A stretch of 41,074 nucleotides of DNA from Candidatus Aminicenantes bacterium JdFR-78 (GTDB taxonomy: Bacteria; Acidobacteriota; Aminicenantia; JdFR-78): positions 65,189 to 106,262 of the forward strand of contig MTON01000005.1 in NCBI GenBank assembly GCA_002010665.1, read 5' to 3'. Below, in pieces: positions 30,199 through 37,317 of the stretch. Under the pieces are notes generated by a model. It worked only from the letters and a program-made list of their open reading frames with translations, ran no database searches and was not told the DNA's origin. The translations under genes were made by a program, and so were the position numbers. Each line of letters opens with the position of its first letter. Within the stretch, counting starts at the first letter, position 1.

Positions 30199-30549
30199 AT
30201 GATTAAAAAAACAGAGAAACCATGGGGATACGAATTATTGTTTGCCTTAACGGATTCCTATGCTGGAAAAGTAATAAAAATACATGCTGGACATAGACTA
30301 AGTTACCAGTATCATGAGATTAAAGAGGAAACAATATATCTTCAGGAAGGAAAGATGAAACTTATTGTAGAGGAAAACGGCGAAAAAAAGGAAAAAATAC
30401 TTGAAAAAGGTAATAGCTATCATATTCCTCCAAAATTAAAGCACAGAATGGAAGCGATTGAAGATTGCACTATATTTGAAGTATCAACACCTCATCTTAA
30501 TGATGTTGTCCGCCTTGAGGATGATTACGGGCGTTTAAATAAAAAATAA
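30199..30549 (+). CDS. Small cupin, mannose-6-phosphate isomerase-like
   Basis: A 116-residue single-domain cupin. The opening KPWGYELLFA and the metal motif HAGHRLSYQYHEIKEETIYLQEG (split as HAGHRLSYQYH and the Glu after it), with a later His in PPKLKHRM, resemble the C-terminal cupin of type II phosphomannose isomerase/GDP-mannose pyrophosphorylase. Sugar-phosphate isomerisation or sugar binding is possible, but stand-alone cupins of this type have varied roles. A good ribosome binding site (GAGGTGA) overlaps the end of the upstream gene, 4 bases away, so it is probably the third gene of the sulfatase-fold operon. Its end is 6 bases from the convergent ssb gene. Confidence 0.82.
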   Translation: MIKKTEKPWGYELLFALTDSYAGKVIKIHAGHRLSYQYHEIKEETIYLQEGKMKLIVEENGEKKEKILEKGNSYHIPPKLKHRMEAIEDCTIFEVSTPHLNDVVRLEDDYGRLNKK

Positions 30550-30555
30550 TTTTTC

Positions 30556-30990
30556 TTAGAAGGGAACCTCTTCCTCCTCAGGAGGAGTTTCTTCAATATT
30601 TCCTTCTATTTCTTCAGATGAAATGACTTCTTCTCCTGTATCCTCTTTCTTTCCAAGTAAAATAATACTCTGTGCTTCCACCTCAGTAGTGGACCTTTTA
30701 ATTCCGTTTTTATCTTCCCATGTTCTTGTTCTTAATTTACCTTCAATATAAATTTGTTTTCCCTTTGTCAGATATTTTTCACAAAATTCAGCCAGTTTTC
30801 CCCATGCCACTATTCTATGCCATTCAGTCCTTCTCTTATTTTCATTTGTCACTTGGTCAAAATAAACTTCATTTGTAGCAAGTGAAAAACGAGCAACTGG
30901 TCTTTCCCCCTGAGAAATATACCTTATTTCAGGTTCGCCCCCCAAATGCCCGATCAAAAATACCCTATTTAAACTGTTTACATCCTTCAT
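30556..30990 (-). CDS. ssb: Single-stranded DNA-binding protein
   Basis: A 144-residue SSB that coats single-stranded DNA during replication and repair. The OB-fold occupies about residues 1-110, with the usual opening LNRVFLIGHLGGEPEIRY and TEWHRIVAWGKLAEFCEKYL. The linker is short and acidic. The C terminus EEEEVPF is the acidic tip that recruits partner proteins, equivalent to DDDIPF. The ATG overlaps the cpoB stop by 4 bases (ATGA) with AAGG upstream. ssb is thus placed at the end of the tol-pal operon, an uncommon neighbour. It is probably expressed from the pal promoter at 32422-32450 or from tolQ. Confidence 0.95.
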   Translation of the reverse strand: MKDVNSLNRVFLIGHLGGEPEIRYISQGERPVARFSLATNEVYFDQVTNENKRRTEWHRIVAWGKLAEFCEKYLTKGKQIYIEGKLRTRTWEDKNGIKRSTTEVEAQSIILLGKKEDTGEEVISSEEIEGNIEETPPEEEEVPF

Positions 30991-31835
30991 CCTTCGCTCA
31001 CCTCTTTGATTTTTTGCTCAGCTAATTTTGCCTCCTCTGACTCTGGAAATTTGCTTATTAAAAGTTTCAAAACAGCTATTCCTTTTTCTTTTTCTCCAAG
31101 CGCAAAATAAGAATATCCTTTCTTTAAAAATGCAGCAGGAACCTTATCCCCCTGAGGAAAATTTAGAATTAATTTATTAAATTCTTCAATTGCCTTATAA
31201 TAATCTCCCTGACTGAAATAGCATTCCCCGATCCAATATTGAGCATTATCTGCTAATGGGCTTTCTCTGAAATTCTCTATATACTGTCTAAAACCCTCTA
31301 TTGCAAGTTGATAATTTCCTTTTAAATAATCAGAATAGGCGGTATTATAAATCTGCTGAGGAGAAATAAAGACCGATGGAATTTCTTGCCCTTTCTGTTC
31401 AGCTTCTTCTGAGGCCTCTGTGCTCTGTGGGGTGCCAGTTTCCACTTCTGCTTTTTCTTCCACTGGAATTTCTCTTAAACCTCTTAAGGCAAGAAGCTCT
31501 TCCTGTGTTTTAATAATTTGCTTATTTGTCTCGTCAAGCTTCTCCATTATCAACTGCAATTTAGCTTGGAAATATTCGCTATTCCTTGTTAAATCAGCTT
31601 GAACTCTTTGAAGAGCAACCATCTGGGTGCTTAATGTCTTTACAAGTTCATATATTTCATCAATCCTCTTTGAATTTAACTCAACCTTCTCTTCCAGGGC
31701 TTTTAATTGTTTCTTAATAACCTGAATATCTTCATAAATTAATTCATATGCTTTTTTCTCCTTCCCATTTGGTAGAGATATAGTAAATAATGTAATTATC
31801 AGAAGGATTATCCAAAATAATTTTTTAAATCTCAT
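30987..31835 (-). CDS. cpoB: Tol-Pal coordinator CpoB/YbgF
   Basis: A 282-residue periplasmic protein of the Tol-Pal system that coordinates outer-membrane constriction with wall synthesis. Residues 1-22 are a signal peptide. A coiled coil runs over about 30-120 (KKQLKALEEKVELNSKRIDE), then a Glu/Pro-rich linker, then three TPR units from about 160 to the end (YNTAYSDYLKGNYQLAIEGF, AQYWIGECYFSQGDYYKAIE, AFLKKGYSYFALGEKEKG). This order matches CpoB. The ATG overlaps the pal stop by 4 bases. Confidence 0.92.
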   Translation of the reverse strand: MRFKKLFWIILLIITLFTISLPNGKEKKAYELIYEDIQVIKKQLKALEEKVELNSKRIDEIYELVKTLSTQMVALQRVQADLTRNSEYFQAKLQLIMEKLDETNKQIIKTQEELLALRGLREIPVEEKAEVETGTPQSTEASEEAEQKGQEIPSVFISPQQIYNTAYSDYLKGNYQLAIEGFRQYIENFRESPLADNAQYWIGECYFSQGDYYKAIEEFNKLILNFPQGDKVPAAFLKKGYSYFALGEKEKGIAVLKLLISKFPESEEAKLAEQKIKEVSEG

Positions 31836-32395
31836 TTAGCTATAATAACAAATTCGGCTCTTCTATTTTTTGCCCATGCTATTTCATTATGTCCTGGGTC
31901 TAAAGGCCTGCTCTTTCCATATGAGATTATTTTTATCCTATTAGGTGAAATGCCAAGAGCTACAAGGTATTCCATTGTAGCTTTTGCTCTTTTTTCTCCT
32001 AAAGCGAGGTTATATTCCTCTGTGCCCCTTTCATCACAGTGCCCTTCAATTAAAATTTTAACAGTGGGATGACGTCTTAACCATTCTGCATTTTTCTCCA
32101 GAATGGGCTTGGCATCTTCTCTTATATCATATTTATCAAAATCAAAATGAATCATTTGTAAGGGTTTTTCCCTATTTAATTCTTCTAAAGTTTTTGCCTT
32201 AAAAATTTCCTCTTCACTTAATTCAGGCTTTGCAACAGCAGGTGCTTCCTTAACCTCCTCCACTGGCATTGCCTTCTCCTCTGCTTTTTGAGAAGGAGGT
32301 GCAGGAGGTTTTATCTCAACCCTTTTTTTACAGCTAAGTAAGGCAAAAAAGACCAAAAATGTCGCCAGAAAAATTACAATTGATTTTTTAGTCAT
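31832..32395 (-). CDS. pal: Peptidoglycan-associated lipoprotein Pal
   Basis: An outer-membrane lipoprotein of 187 residues that grips peptidoglycan through an OmpA-like domain. The lipobox is ALLSC with the lipidated Cys at about 22. A Pro/Glu/Ala-rich linker follows to about 70. The OmpA domain has IHFDFDKYDI, EGHCDERGTEEYNLALGEKR and NRRAEFVI; the Asp and Arg of these motifs bind diaminopimelate. AAAGGAGG stands 9 bases before the ATG, and a strong promoter lies in the 65-base gap to tolB. Confidence 0.95.
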   Translation of the reverse strand: MTKKSIVIFLATFLVFFALLSCKKRVEIKPPAPPSQKAEEKAMPVEEVKEAPAVAKPELSEEEIFKAKTLEELNREKPLQMIHFDFDKYDIREDAKPILEKNAEWLRRHPTVKILIEGHCDERGTEEYNLALGEKRAKATMEYLVALGISPNRIKIISYGKSRPLDPGHNEIAWAKNRRAEFVIIAK

Positions 32396-32421
32396 TACTT
32401 CTTTCCTCCTTTCTTTTCCTC

Positions 32422-32450
32422 ATTTTAAGGTCTTCTCTCTATTATGTCAA
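32422..32450 (-). promoter_or_regulatory. Promoter of pal-cpoB-ssb
   Basis: A perfect TTGACA (32450-32445), a 17-base spacer and TAAAAT (32427-32422, 5 of 6) lie between tolB and pal. The start would be near 32415, leaving a leader of about 20 bases that holds the AGGAGG ribosome binding site. It is the best promoter match in the window and would let pal, cpoB and ssb be made independently of tolQRAB. Confidence 0.65.
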
Positions 32451-32460
32451 CTTTTATATT

Positions 32461-33750
32461 TTAATAAGACCAGTCTGGCATTTTATTATTTCCCTTTGAG
32501 GTTAAGACCCTCGTATTTTTCCCGTCATAATCTGTTATATAGATTTGAATTGTTCCAGAAACATTTGAAGAATAAACAATATGCCTCCCATCAGGAGACC
32601 AGGACGGATTTTCGTTGCGAGCATTATTTTCTGTTAATTTAAATATTTCATTAGTTCTCAAATCAAGAACATATATATCAAATCTATTTTCAACCCTTGA
32701 GACATATGCAATTTTGTCTCCATTCGGAGACCAGGATGGAGAATCATGATATGTTCCGCCATAACTGATTTTCCTTACATTAGTGCCTTCAGCATCCATT
32801 ATATATAATTGTGGGCTACCACTTCGATCTGATGTAAAAACAATCTCTCTACCAGTTGGAGACCAATCAGGAGAAGTATCTATTGCTTTATTAAAAGTAA
32901 GTCTGCGAAGATTCTTTCCATCTTCGTCCACAATGTAAATCTCATGATTTCCACTCCTACTCGAACAAAAAACCAGTTTTTTACCATCAGGAGACCACGA
33001 AGGTGCATAATTTGCACCTTTTGTGCTTATTGGAATGGTCTTGCCAGTATAGATGTGAAAAACAAACAAATCAGGATTTGCTCTCCTATATGAGGTATAA
33101 GCAACTTTTGTCCTGTCAGGAGAAAGGGCAGGAAGCGTATCTATTACATCATTAAAGGTGAGTCTTATCTGATTGTATCCATCATAGTCCATCATATAAA
33201 TTTCTGGATTACCATCTCTGTCTGATACAAAAACAATTTTTGAGGTAAACACTGGTTTTTCACCAAAAGCCTTCATCATTTCATCTGCCATTTTATGCGC
33301 AATTAATCTAACTAAATTTGAACTACCTCTATATTTTTTCCCAAAAATAAATCTCCCTGAGCGAACATCATATACACTACCAGTAAAAATGAGCTTATTA
33401 TCTTTGGAAGAAGAAACCTCTCCAACTATAAGAACATTGCTCTGAATCGATTCCCAGTCTTTAAAAAGTATATTATTTGGATCAAGTAGTTTTATATAGG
33501 AATAAAATTCCTCTGGAACGAGTTCAAATACTCTCGAGAATTTTAAATCCGCTTTTAAAACATCATGAATTTCCTTAGCTGCCTTTATAATCTTTGGATT
33601 ATCTGAATGAATAATAAATTTAGGTAATGCCACTGGAATAGCTGGCATTCCCCCTTTAATCCTTATAACTACTTCCTGCTGATTAAATGCGACAATTGCT
33701 AAAAACCCAAAAATCACAATAAATGATAAATAAACTTTAAATATTCTCAT
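32461..33750 (-). CDS. tolB: Periplasmic beta-propeller protein TolB
   Basis: A 429-residue periplasmic protein linking the inner-membrane TolQRA motor to Pal. Residues 1-22 are a signal peptide. An N-terminal alpha/beta domain runs to about 165, then a six-bladed propeller built of repeats beginning SPDRTKVAYTS, WSPDGKKLVFCS, WSPTGREIVFTS, WSPNGDKIAYVS and WSPDGRHIVYSS. Each repeat ends in DI-Y or EIY-type strands. Length and order are typical. The start overlaps the tolA/tonB-like gene by 4 bases. Confidence 0.95.
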   Translation of the reverse strand: MRIFKVYLSFIVIFGFLAIVAFNQQEVVIRIKGGMPAIPVALPKFIIHSDNPKIIKAAKEIHDVLKADLKFSRVFELVPEEFYSYIKLLDPNNILFKDWESIQSNVLIVGEVSSSKDNKLIFTGSVYDVRSGRFIFGKKYRGSSNLVRLIAHKMADEMMKAFGEKPVFTSKIVFVSDRDGNPEIYMMDYDGYNQIRLTFNDVIDTLPALSPDRTKVAYTSYRRANPDLFVFHIYTGKTIPISTKGANYAPSWSPDGKKLVFCSSRSGNHEIYIVDEDGKNLRRLTFNKAIDTSPDWSPTGREIVFTSDRSGSPQLYIMDAEGTNVRKISYGGTYHDSPSWSPNGDKIAYVSRVENRFDIYVLDLRTNEIFKLTENNARNENPSWSPDGRHIVYSSNVSGTIQIYITDYDGKNTRVLTSKGNNKMPDWSY

Positions 33751-34481
33751 TTTGAATGCTCGAAAATAAAGTGAACTCCTAAATAATCTCCCTCAAATCC
33801 CGAAGGCAGAGGAGGAAAAGGAGCTGAAGAGTAAATTGCTCTCACTGCAGATAAATCAAATGATTTTATCCCACTGCTTTCCTCTATTTTTAAATCCGTT
33901 ATCTCACCATTTCTTAAAATTTTAAAATACACAACAGCTCTGATTGTTCCTGACAGAGAAATAGCTCCCAGAGAAGTATACCAGTTACTGGATACTTTAT
34001 CCCTAATTACTAAAACATAATAGGAGAATGGAAACGATGATAAACTCCCTTCTTCTCCAAATCCTATACCCACACCTGAGCCTCCGGTTCCAATACCAGT
34101 TGTAAGCTCTCCCTCTTTATTAATGACTCTCTTATACCTCTTTTCAGGTTTTTTTATTACTGTTTTTTTATCCTCTTTTTGTTTCCTTATTCTCTTTTTC
34201 CTATTGGAATCAGGATATCTCAATTTAGCCTCGGGCTCCTCAGCCCTGAATTTAGTTAATTCTTTCAATGATTTTCCCTCCTGAGAAGGAATTTTTTTTA
34301 CTCCTCCTCCAGAACCACCTGGTAAACTCATAAGGCTCACGTAGTAAATCGGCTGTTTTGAAGAAGATTTAAAAATGGATGGAGAAAAAATAAAAGTTGA
34401 AAAAAGCACAAAATGAATTATAAAGGAAAAGGCAATAGATAATTTAAAAAATTTCATATCAGCTTTATTTTCTGCTATCAT
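33747..34481 (-). CDS. TolA/TonB-like energy transducer
   Basis: A 244-residue protein in the TolA position of the operon. One N-terminal transmembrane segment lies at about residues 12-30 (FKLSIAFSFIIHFVLFSTFI). A Lys/Arg-rich spacer follows (RKKRIRKQKEDKKTVIKK), shorter than in E. coli TolA, then a glycine-rich stretch (GIGTGGSGVGIGFGEEGS). The C-terminal domain has the TonB-type phrase FKILRNGEITDLKIEESSG and DLSAVRAI. It should carry force from TolQR across the periplasm to TolB/Pal. GAGAGGAAAA precedes the ATG, which overlaps the tolR stop by 4 bases. Confidence 0.88.
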   Translation of the reverse strand: MIAENKADMKFFKLSIAFSFIIHFVLFSTFIFSPSIFKSSSKQPIYYVSLMSLPGGSGGGVKKIPSQEGKSLKELTKFRAEEPEAKLRYPDSNRKKRIRKQKEDKKTVIKKPEKRYKRVINKEGELTTGIGTGGSGVGIGFGEEGSLSSFPFSYYVLVIRDKVSSNWYTSLGAISLSGTIRAVVYFKILRNGEITDLKIEESSGIKSFDLSAVRAIYSSAPFPPLPSGFEGDYLGVHFIFEHSK

Positions 34482-34906
34482 TTTTCCTCTCTTTCAGCTG
34501 GCAAAGTAATTAAACCAACAACTTCAACTCCTGCTTTTTTTATTATATCCAATACCCTGATTATATACCCATAGGGAATTTCTCTATCCGCTTTTAGAAA
34601 AACAACTTTTTTCTCTTTACCATAAAAATATTCCTTTAATTTGCCTTCAAGAAGGTAGATATTTATTACTTTATCCTCAATATGTATATATTTATCCTTC
34701 GTAATTGTGAGTAAAAGCCCCTCTTCTGCTGGCTGGCGAGAGGTCTCAGCCACAGGTAAATTAACGTCTATCCCGGATTTCATCATTGGTGCTGTAACCA
34801 TAAATATTACAAGTAAAACAAGCATAACATCCACAAACGGTGTAACATTAATTTCTGAAAGAGAAGATGCTAATTTTCTTCTCCCCCTATCTATTTTGAA
34901 TGCCAT
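34478..34906 (-). CDS. tolR: TolR/ExbD motor protein
   Basis: A 142-residue inner-membrane protein of the ExbD/TolR family with one transmembrane helix at about 20-42. The helix carries the proton-path aspartate in NVTPFVDVMLVLLVIFMVTAP. The periplasmic domain follows (KVVFLKADREIPYGYIIRVLD), as usual. It starts 20 bases inside the end of tolQ, so the two are translationally coupled. With TolQ it forms the proton-driven motor. Confidence 0.95.
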   Translation of the reverse strand: MAFKIDRGRRKLASSLSEINVTPFVDVMLVLLVIFMVTAPMMKSGIDVNLPVAETSRQPAEEGLLLTITKDKYIHIEDKVINIYLLEGKLKEYFYGKEKKVVFLKADREIPYGYIIRVLDIIKKAGVEVVGLITLPAEREEK

Positions 34907-35609
34907 ATAACCTCTCCGTTAAATTTATAAATTCCAATGAGAAATCATCCATATCAGTAATTAGGTCTTTAATTTTTTGAAGATAATGATTATAAAAGAT
35001 CACTGCAGGAATTGCTGCAAACAAGCCTGCGGCAGTTGCAATAAGGGCCTCAGCAATTCCCGGTGCAACCACTGCGAGGCTCGCGGATTTCGTTAAACCA
35101 ATTTTATGGAAAGCATCCATAATTCCCCAAACTGTTCCAAATAGACCAATGAATGGAGTTACACTACCAGTAGTCGCAAGAAAACTCATCATAGCCTCAA
35201 GTTTTGAAATTTCTTGATTGGAAGCACGAAGCAAGACTCTATTTAAACTCTCTATATTTAATTTGCCAATTCCTCTTGCTTCTTCAGGATTTAGTTTTAA
35301 CTGAGCATTTAATTCCTGATAACCTGCCTTAAAAATCGAACTCAATGGAGTAAATTTAAAACGTGATGAAATTTCATTAATTTCTGATAATTGCCTACTC
35401 CTTCTAAAAATCCTTAGAAACTGTTGGGTTTGAGCTTTTGCTTTTTTAATTTGTCTGCTCTTATAGATAATTACAGCCCATGAAAATATTGAGAAAAAAA
35501 GAAGGATTAAGAGAACCAGCTTAACAATTAGTCCTGCTCTTAAAATTAAACTTAATATCGTTCCCTCTCCAGATACCTTAGGTTGTAGTAAAAATAAAAA
35601 ATTAAACAT
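34887..35609 (-). CDS. tolQ: TolQ/ExbB motor protein
   Basis: A 240-residue inner-membrane protein of the MotA/TolQ/ExbB family. Three hydrophobic segments are seen at about 20-48, 135-158 and 170-195. The signature GSVTPFIGLFGTVWGIMDAF lies in the second, and the third starts near APGIAEALIATAAGLFAAIP. It builds the proton channel with TolR. The gene opens the tol operon. An in-frame TGA just before the ATG excludes a longer protein. The ATG itself has no Shine-Dalgarno; the nearest (GAGGAGGG) is about 28 bases away and serves a short frame that overlaps the start. Confidence 0.95.
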   Translation of the reverse strand: MFNFLFLLQPKVSGEGTILSLILRAGLIVKLVLLILLFFSIFSWAVIIYKSRQIKKAKAQTQQFLRIFRRSRQLSEINEISSRFKFTPLSSIFKAGYQELNAQLKLNPEEARGIGKLNIESLNRVLLRASNQEISKLEAMMSFLATTGSVTPFIGLFGTVWGIMDAFHKIGLTKSASLAVVAPGIAEALIATAAGLFAAIPAVIFYNHYLQKIKDLITDMDDFSLEFINLTERLYGIQNR

Positions 35610-35631
35610 GATTCATTTCGAAAAATACCAT
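35602..35631 (-). CDS. Nine-codon leader frame overlapping the tolQ start
   Basis: On the minus strand GAGGAGGG (35645-35638) is followed 6 bases later by an ATG that opens a 9-codon frame (MVFFEMNHV). Its TAA at 35604-35602 lies just after the tolQ ATG (35609-35607). The strong ribosome binding site and stop/start overlap are seen directly. Reinitiation at tolQ is inferred. A competing reading places a promoter (TTGACT 35651-35646, TATTTT 35627-35622) over this stretch, in which case the leader would not be transcribed. Confidence 0.3.
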   Translation of the reverse strand: MVFFEMNHV

Positions 35632-35664
35632 AAACATCCCTCCTCAGTCAATATTCAAGGTTGG

Positions 35665-35693
35665 TTGACATTGAATGCCCCATAAATTAATAT
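35665..35693 (+). promoter_or_regulatory. lipA promoter
   Basis: A perfect TTGACA (35665-35670), a 17-base spacer and TAATAT (35688-35693, 4 of 6). The start would fall near 35700, downstream of the first possible lipA ATG at 35675 and 5 bases before the ATG at 35705. It therefore supports the later start codon and a very short leader. Confidence 0.45.
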
Positions 35694-36577
35694 ATGACTT
35701 CCTTATGAGACAAAAGAGGACAAAGCCTTTATGGTTTAAAACTGAAATCCCCTCTTCACCAAATTTTTTTCTATTAAAAAAAATTTTAAAAAATCTTCAG
35801 CTCCATACAGTATGTGAGGAAGCTAAATGTCCAAATATTGGCAATTGCTGGGCCAAAAAAACCGCAACCTTCATGATTCTGGGAAATACATGCACCCGAA
35901 ATTGCAGATTCTGTGCAGTAAGAAAGGGAATACCTGAACCCCCAAATAATGATGAGCCAGTCCTTATAAGCGAGGCAGTAAAATTGCTAGGAATTAAATA
36001 CGCTGTAATAACTTCAGTAACTCGAGACGATTTATCAGATGGGGGAGCCAGTATTTTTGCCCGCACTGTCAATATAATTAGGAAAGTTAATCCTGATGTA
36101 AAAATTGAAGTTCTCATCCCGGATTTTAATGGAAATGAGAATGCTTTAAATGAAGTTTTTGAGGTAAAACCAGATATTTTGAATCACAATCTTGAGACCG
36201 TTCAAGAATTGTATCCGTTTATTAACCGCCCCTCTCTTTTTTACACAAGATCTTTAAAAATATTGGAAAAAGCCAGAAAACATAAATTAATAACAAAATC
36301 GGGATTAATGATAGGCCTCGGAGAAACCAAGGAACAGATAATTAAGAGTTTAAAAGATTTAAGAAATGTTGGGTGTGATATTATAACAATTGGACAATAT
36401 CTTCAACCAACAAAGGCACATGTTCCTGTGAAAAAATATTATACAGAAAAAGAATTTGAAGAATTAAAATTAATTGGAAAACAATTAGGTTTCAAATGGG
36501 TTGAGGCTGGTCCCCTTGTAAGAAGTTCCTTCCATGCTACACAAATCTATGAGAAAATAAACCTCCGGCGAATTTGA
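35675..36577 (+). CDS. lipA: Lipoyl synthase
   Basis: A radical-SAM enzyme that inserts two sulfurs into octanoyl groups on lipoyl domains of 2-oxoacid dehydrogenases and the glycine cleavage H protein. Up to 300 residues. The auxiliary cluster ligands are in CEEAKCPNIGNC, the radical-SAM cluster in CTRNCRFCAV, and the C-terminal serine ligand in RSSFHA. The frame is open from the ATG at 35675, but neither that start nor the next in-frame ATG at 35705 has a Shine-Dalgarno sequence. The promoter boxes and the family's usual N terminus (RTKPLWFKTEIP) favour 35705, giving 290 residues. No lipB is in the window. Confidence 0.95.
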   Translation: MPHKLIYDFLMRQKRTKPLWFKTEIPSSPNFFLLKKILKNLQLHTVCEEAKCPNIGNCWAKKTATFMILGNTCTRNCRFCAVRKGIPEPPNNDEPVLISEAVKLLGIKYAVITSVTRDDLSDGGASIFARTVNIIRKVNPDVKIEVLIPDFNGNENALNEVFEVKPDILNHNLETVQELYPFINRPSLFYTRSLKILEKARKHKLITKSGLMIGLGETKEQIIKSLKDLRNVGCDIITIGQYLQPTKAHVPVKKYYTEKEFEELKLIGKQLGFKWVEAGPLVRSSFHATQIYEKINLRRI

Positions 36578-36602
36578 CATGAAGAAGAAAAAATGATATT
36601 TA
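36574..36602 (+). promoter_or_regulatory. Possible promoter of the receiver/helical-tail gene
   Basis: A perfect TTGACA (36574-36579) contains the TGA stop of lipA. At 17 bases spacing TATTTA (36597-36602) is a weak -10 (3 of 6). A start near 36609 leaves about 22 bases of leader with AGAAGGAGG before the ATG. Confidence 0.35.
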
Positions 36603-36630
36603 ACTTAAAAACGGACAAGAAGGAGGAAAA

Positions 36631-37290
36631 ATGGCTTATAAGATTGTAGTGGCTGATGATAGTAAAACTACTCATAAAGTAGCAGAACTCGCTTTAAAAG
36701 GAAAAGAATTTGAAGTCTTCTTTGTTTCCAATGGTAATGAAGCTATAGATAAAATTAATGAGGTAAAACCTGATCTTGTGCTTCTTGATATTGACCTTCC
36801 TCAGACAAATGGTTATCAAATCTGCAGATATATAAATGAAAATTTAAAGGATATTTCTGTGGTGCTTTTAAAAGGAGCCTTTGAAACAATTGACCGAACT
36901 TTAATCGAGGATCTGGTTTACGAGGACATTATCTCAAAACCCTTTGATGTTGCTCAGCTAACCACAAAGGTTAGAGAGATTTTTGAAAAAAGGAATTATA
37001 AAGAAAAGGAAGAGGAAAAGGAAGAAATAATGGTCAATCCTTTTATTGAATCAGCAGAAAAGAAAACTATAGGACTACCAGAAGAGATGGAAACAGAAAC
37101 ATTGGAAAAACCACAGATTACTATTTCTGAGGAATTAGTAAGTGAAATCTCAGAGAAAATAATACGGAAAATTTCGCCTGAAATAATAAAAGAAGCTGTG
37201 GAGAGGATAGTTCCTCAAATTGCTGAAGAACTTATAAAAAAAGAAATAGAGAAAATTAAAAAAGAAGTGGAATCAATTTCCTCTTCTTGA
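36631..37290 (+). CDS. Response-regulator receiver with amphipathic helical tail
   Basis: A 219-residue protein. Residues 1 to about 120 are a receiver: Asp9-Asp10 (VVADDSKTT), phosphoacceptor Asp53 (LVLLDIDLPQTNGY) and Lys103 (ISKPFD). The switch Thr/Ser is replaced, since the matching segment reads VVLLKGAFE with Lys81. After an acidic linker, residues 145-219 contain heptad-like amphipathic helices rich in Ile, Glu and Lys (ISEELVSEISEKIIRK, KEAVERIVPQIAEELI). There is no DNA-binding domain. The tail probably mediates oligomerisation or docking. AGGAGG stands 5 bases before the ATG. It lies between lipA and valS with no kinase nearby. The role is unknown. Confidence 0.88.
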   Translation: MAYKIVVADDSKTTHKVAELALKGKEFEVFFVSNGNEAIDKINEVKPDLVLLDIDLPQTNGYQICRYINENLKDISVVLLKGAFETIDRTLIEDLVYEDIISKPFDVAQLTTKVREIFEKRNYKEKEEEKEEIMVNPFIESAEKKTIGLPEEMETETLEKPQITISEELVSEISEKIIRKISPEIIKEAVERIVPQIAEELIKKEIEKIKKEVESISSS

Positions 37291-37317
37291 ACACTTCATA
37301 TCTATTGGAGTTCTACC

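Noticed and set aside
30573-30585. CCTCCTCAGGAGG palindrome near the ssb end as a bidirectional terminator
   Set aside because: It lies within the ssb coding sequence for the Pro/Glu-rich tail, has almost no loop, and is explained by the codons for those residues.
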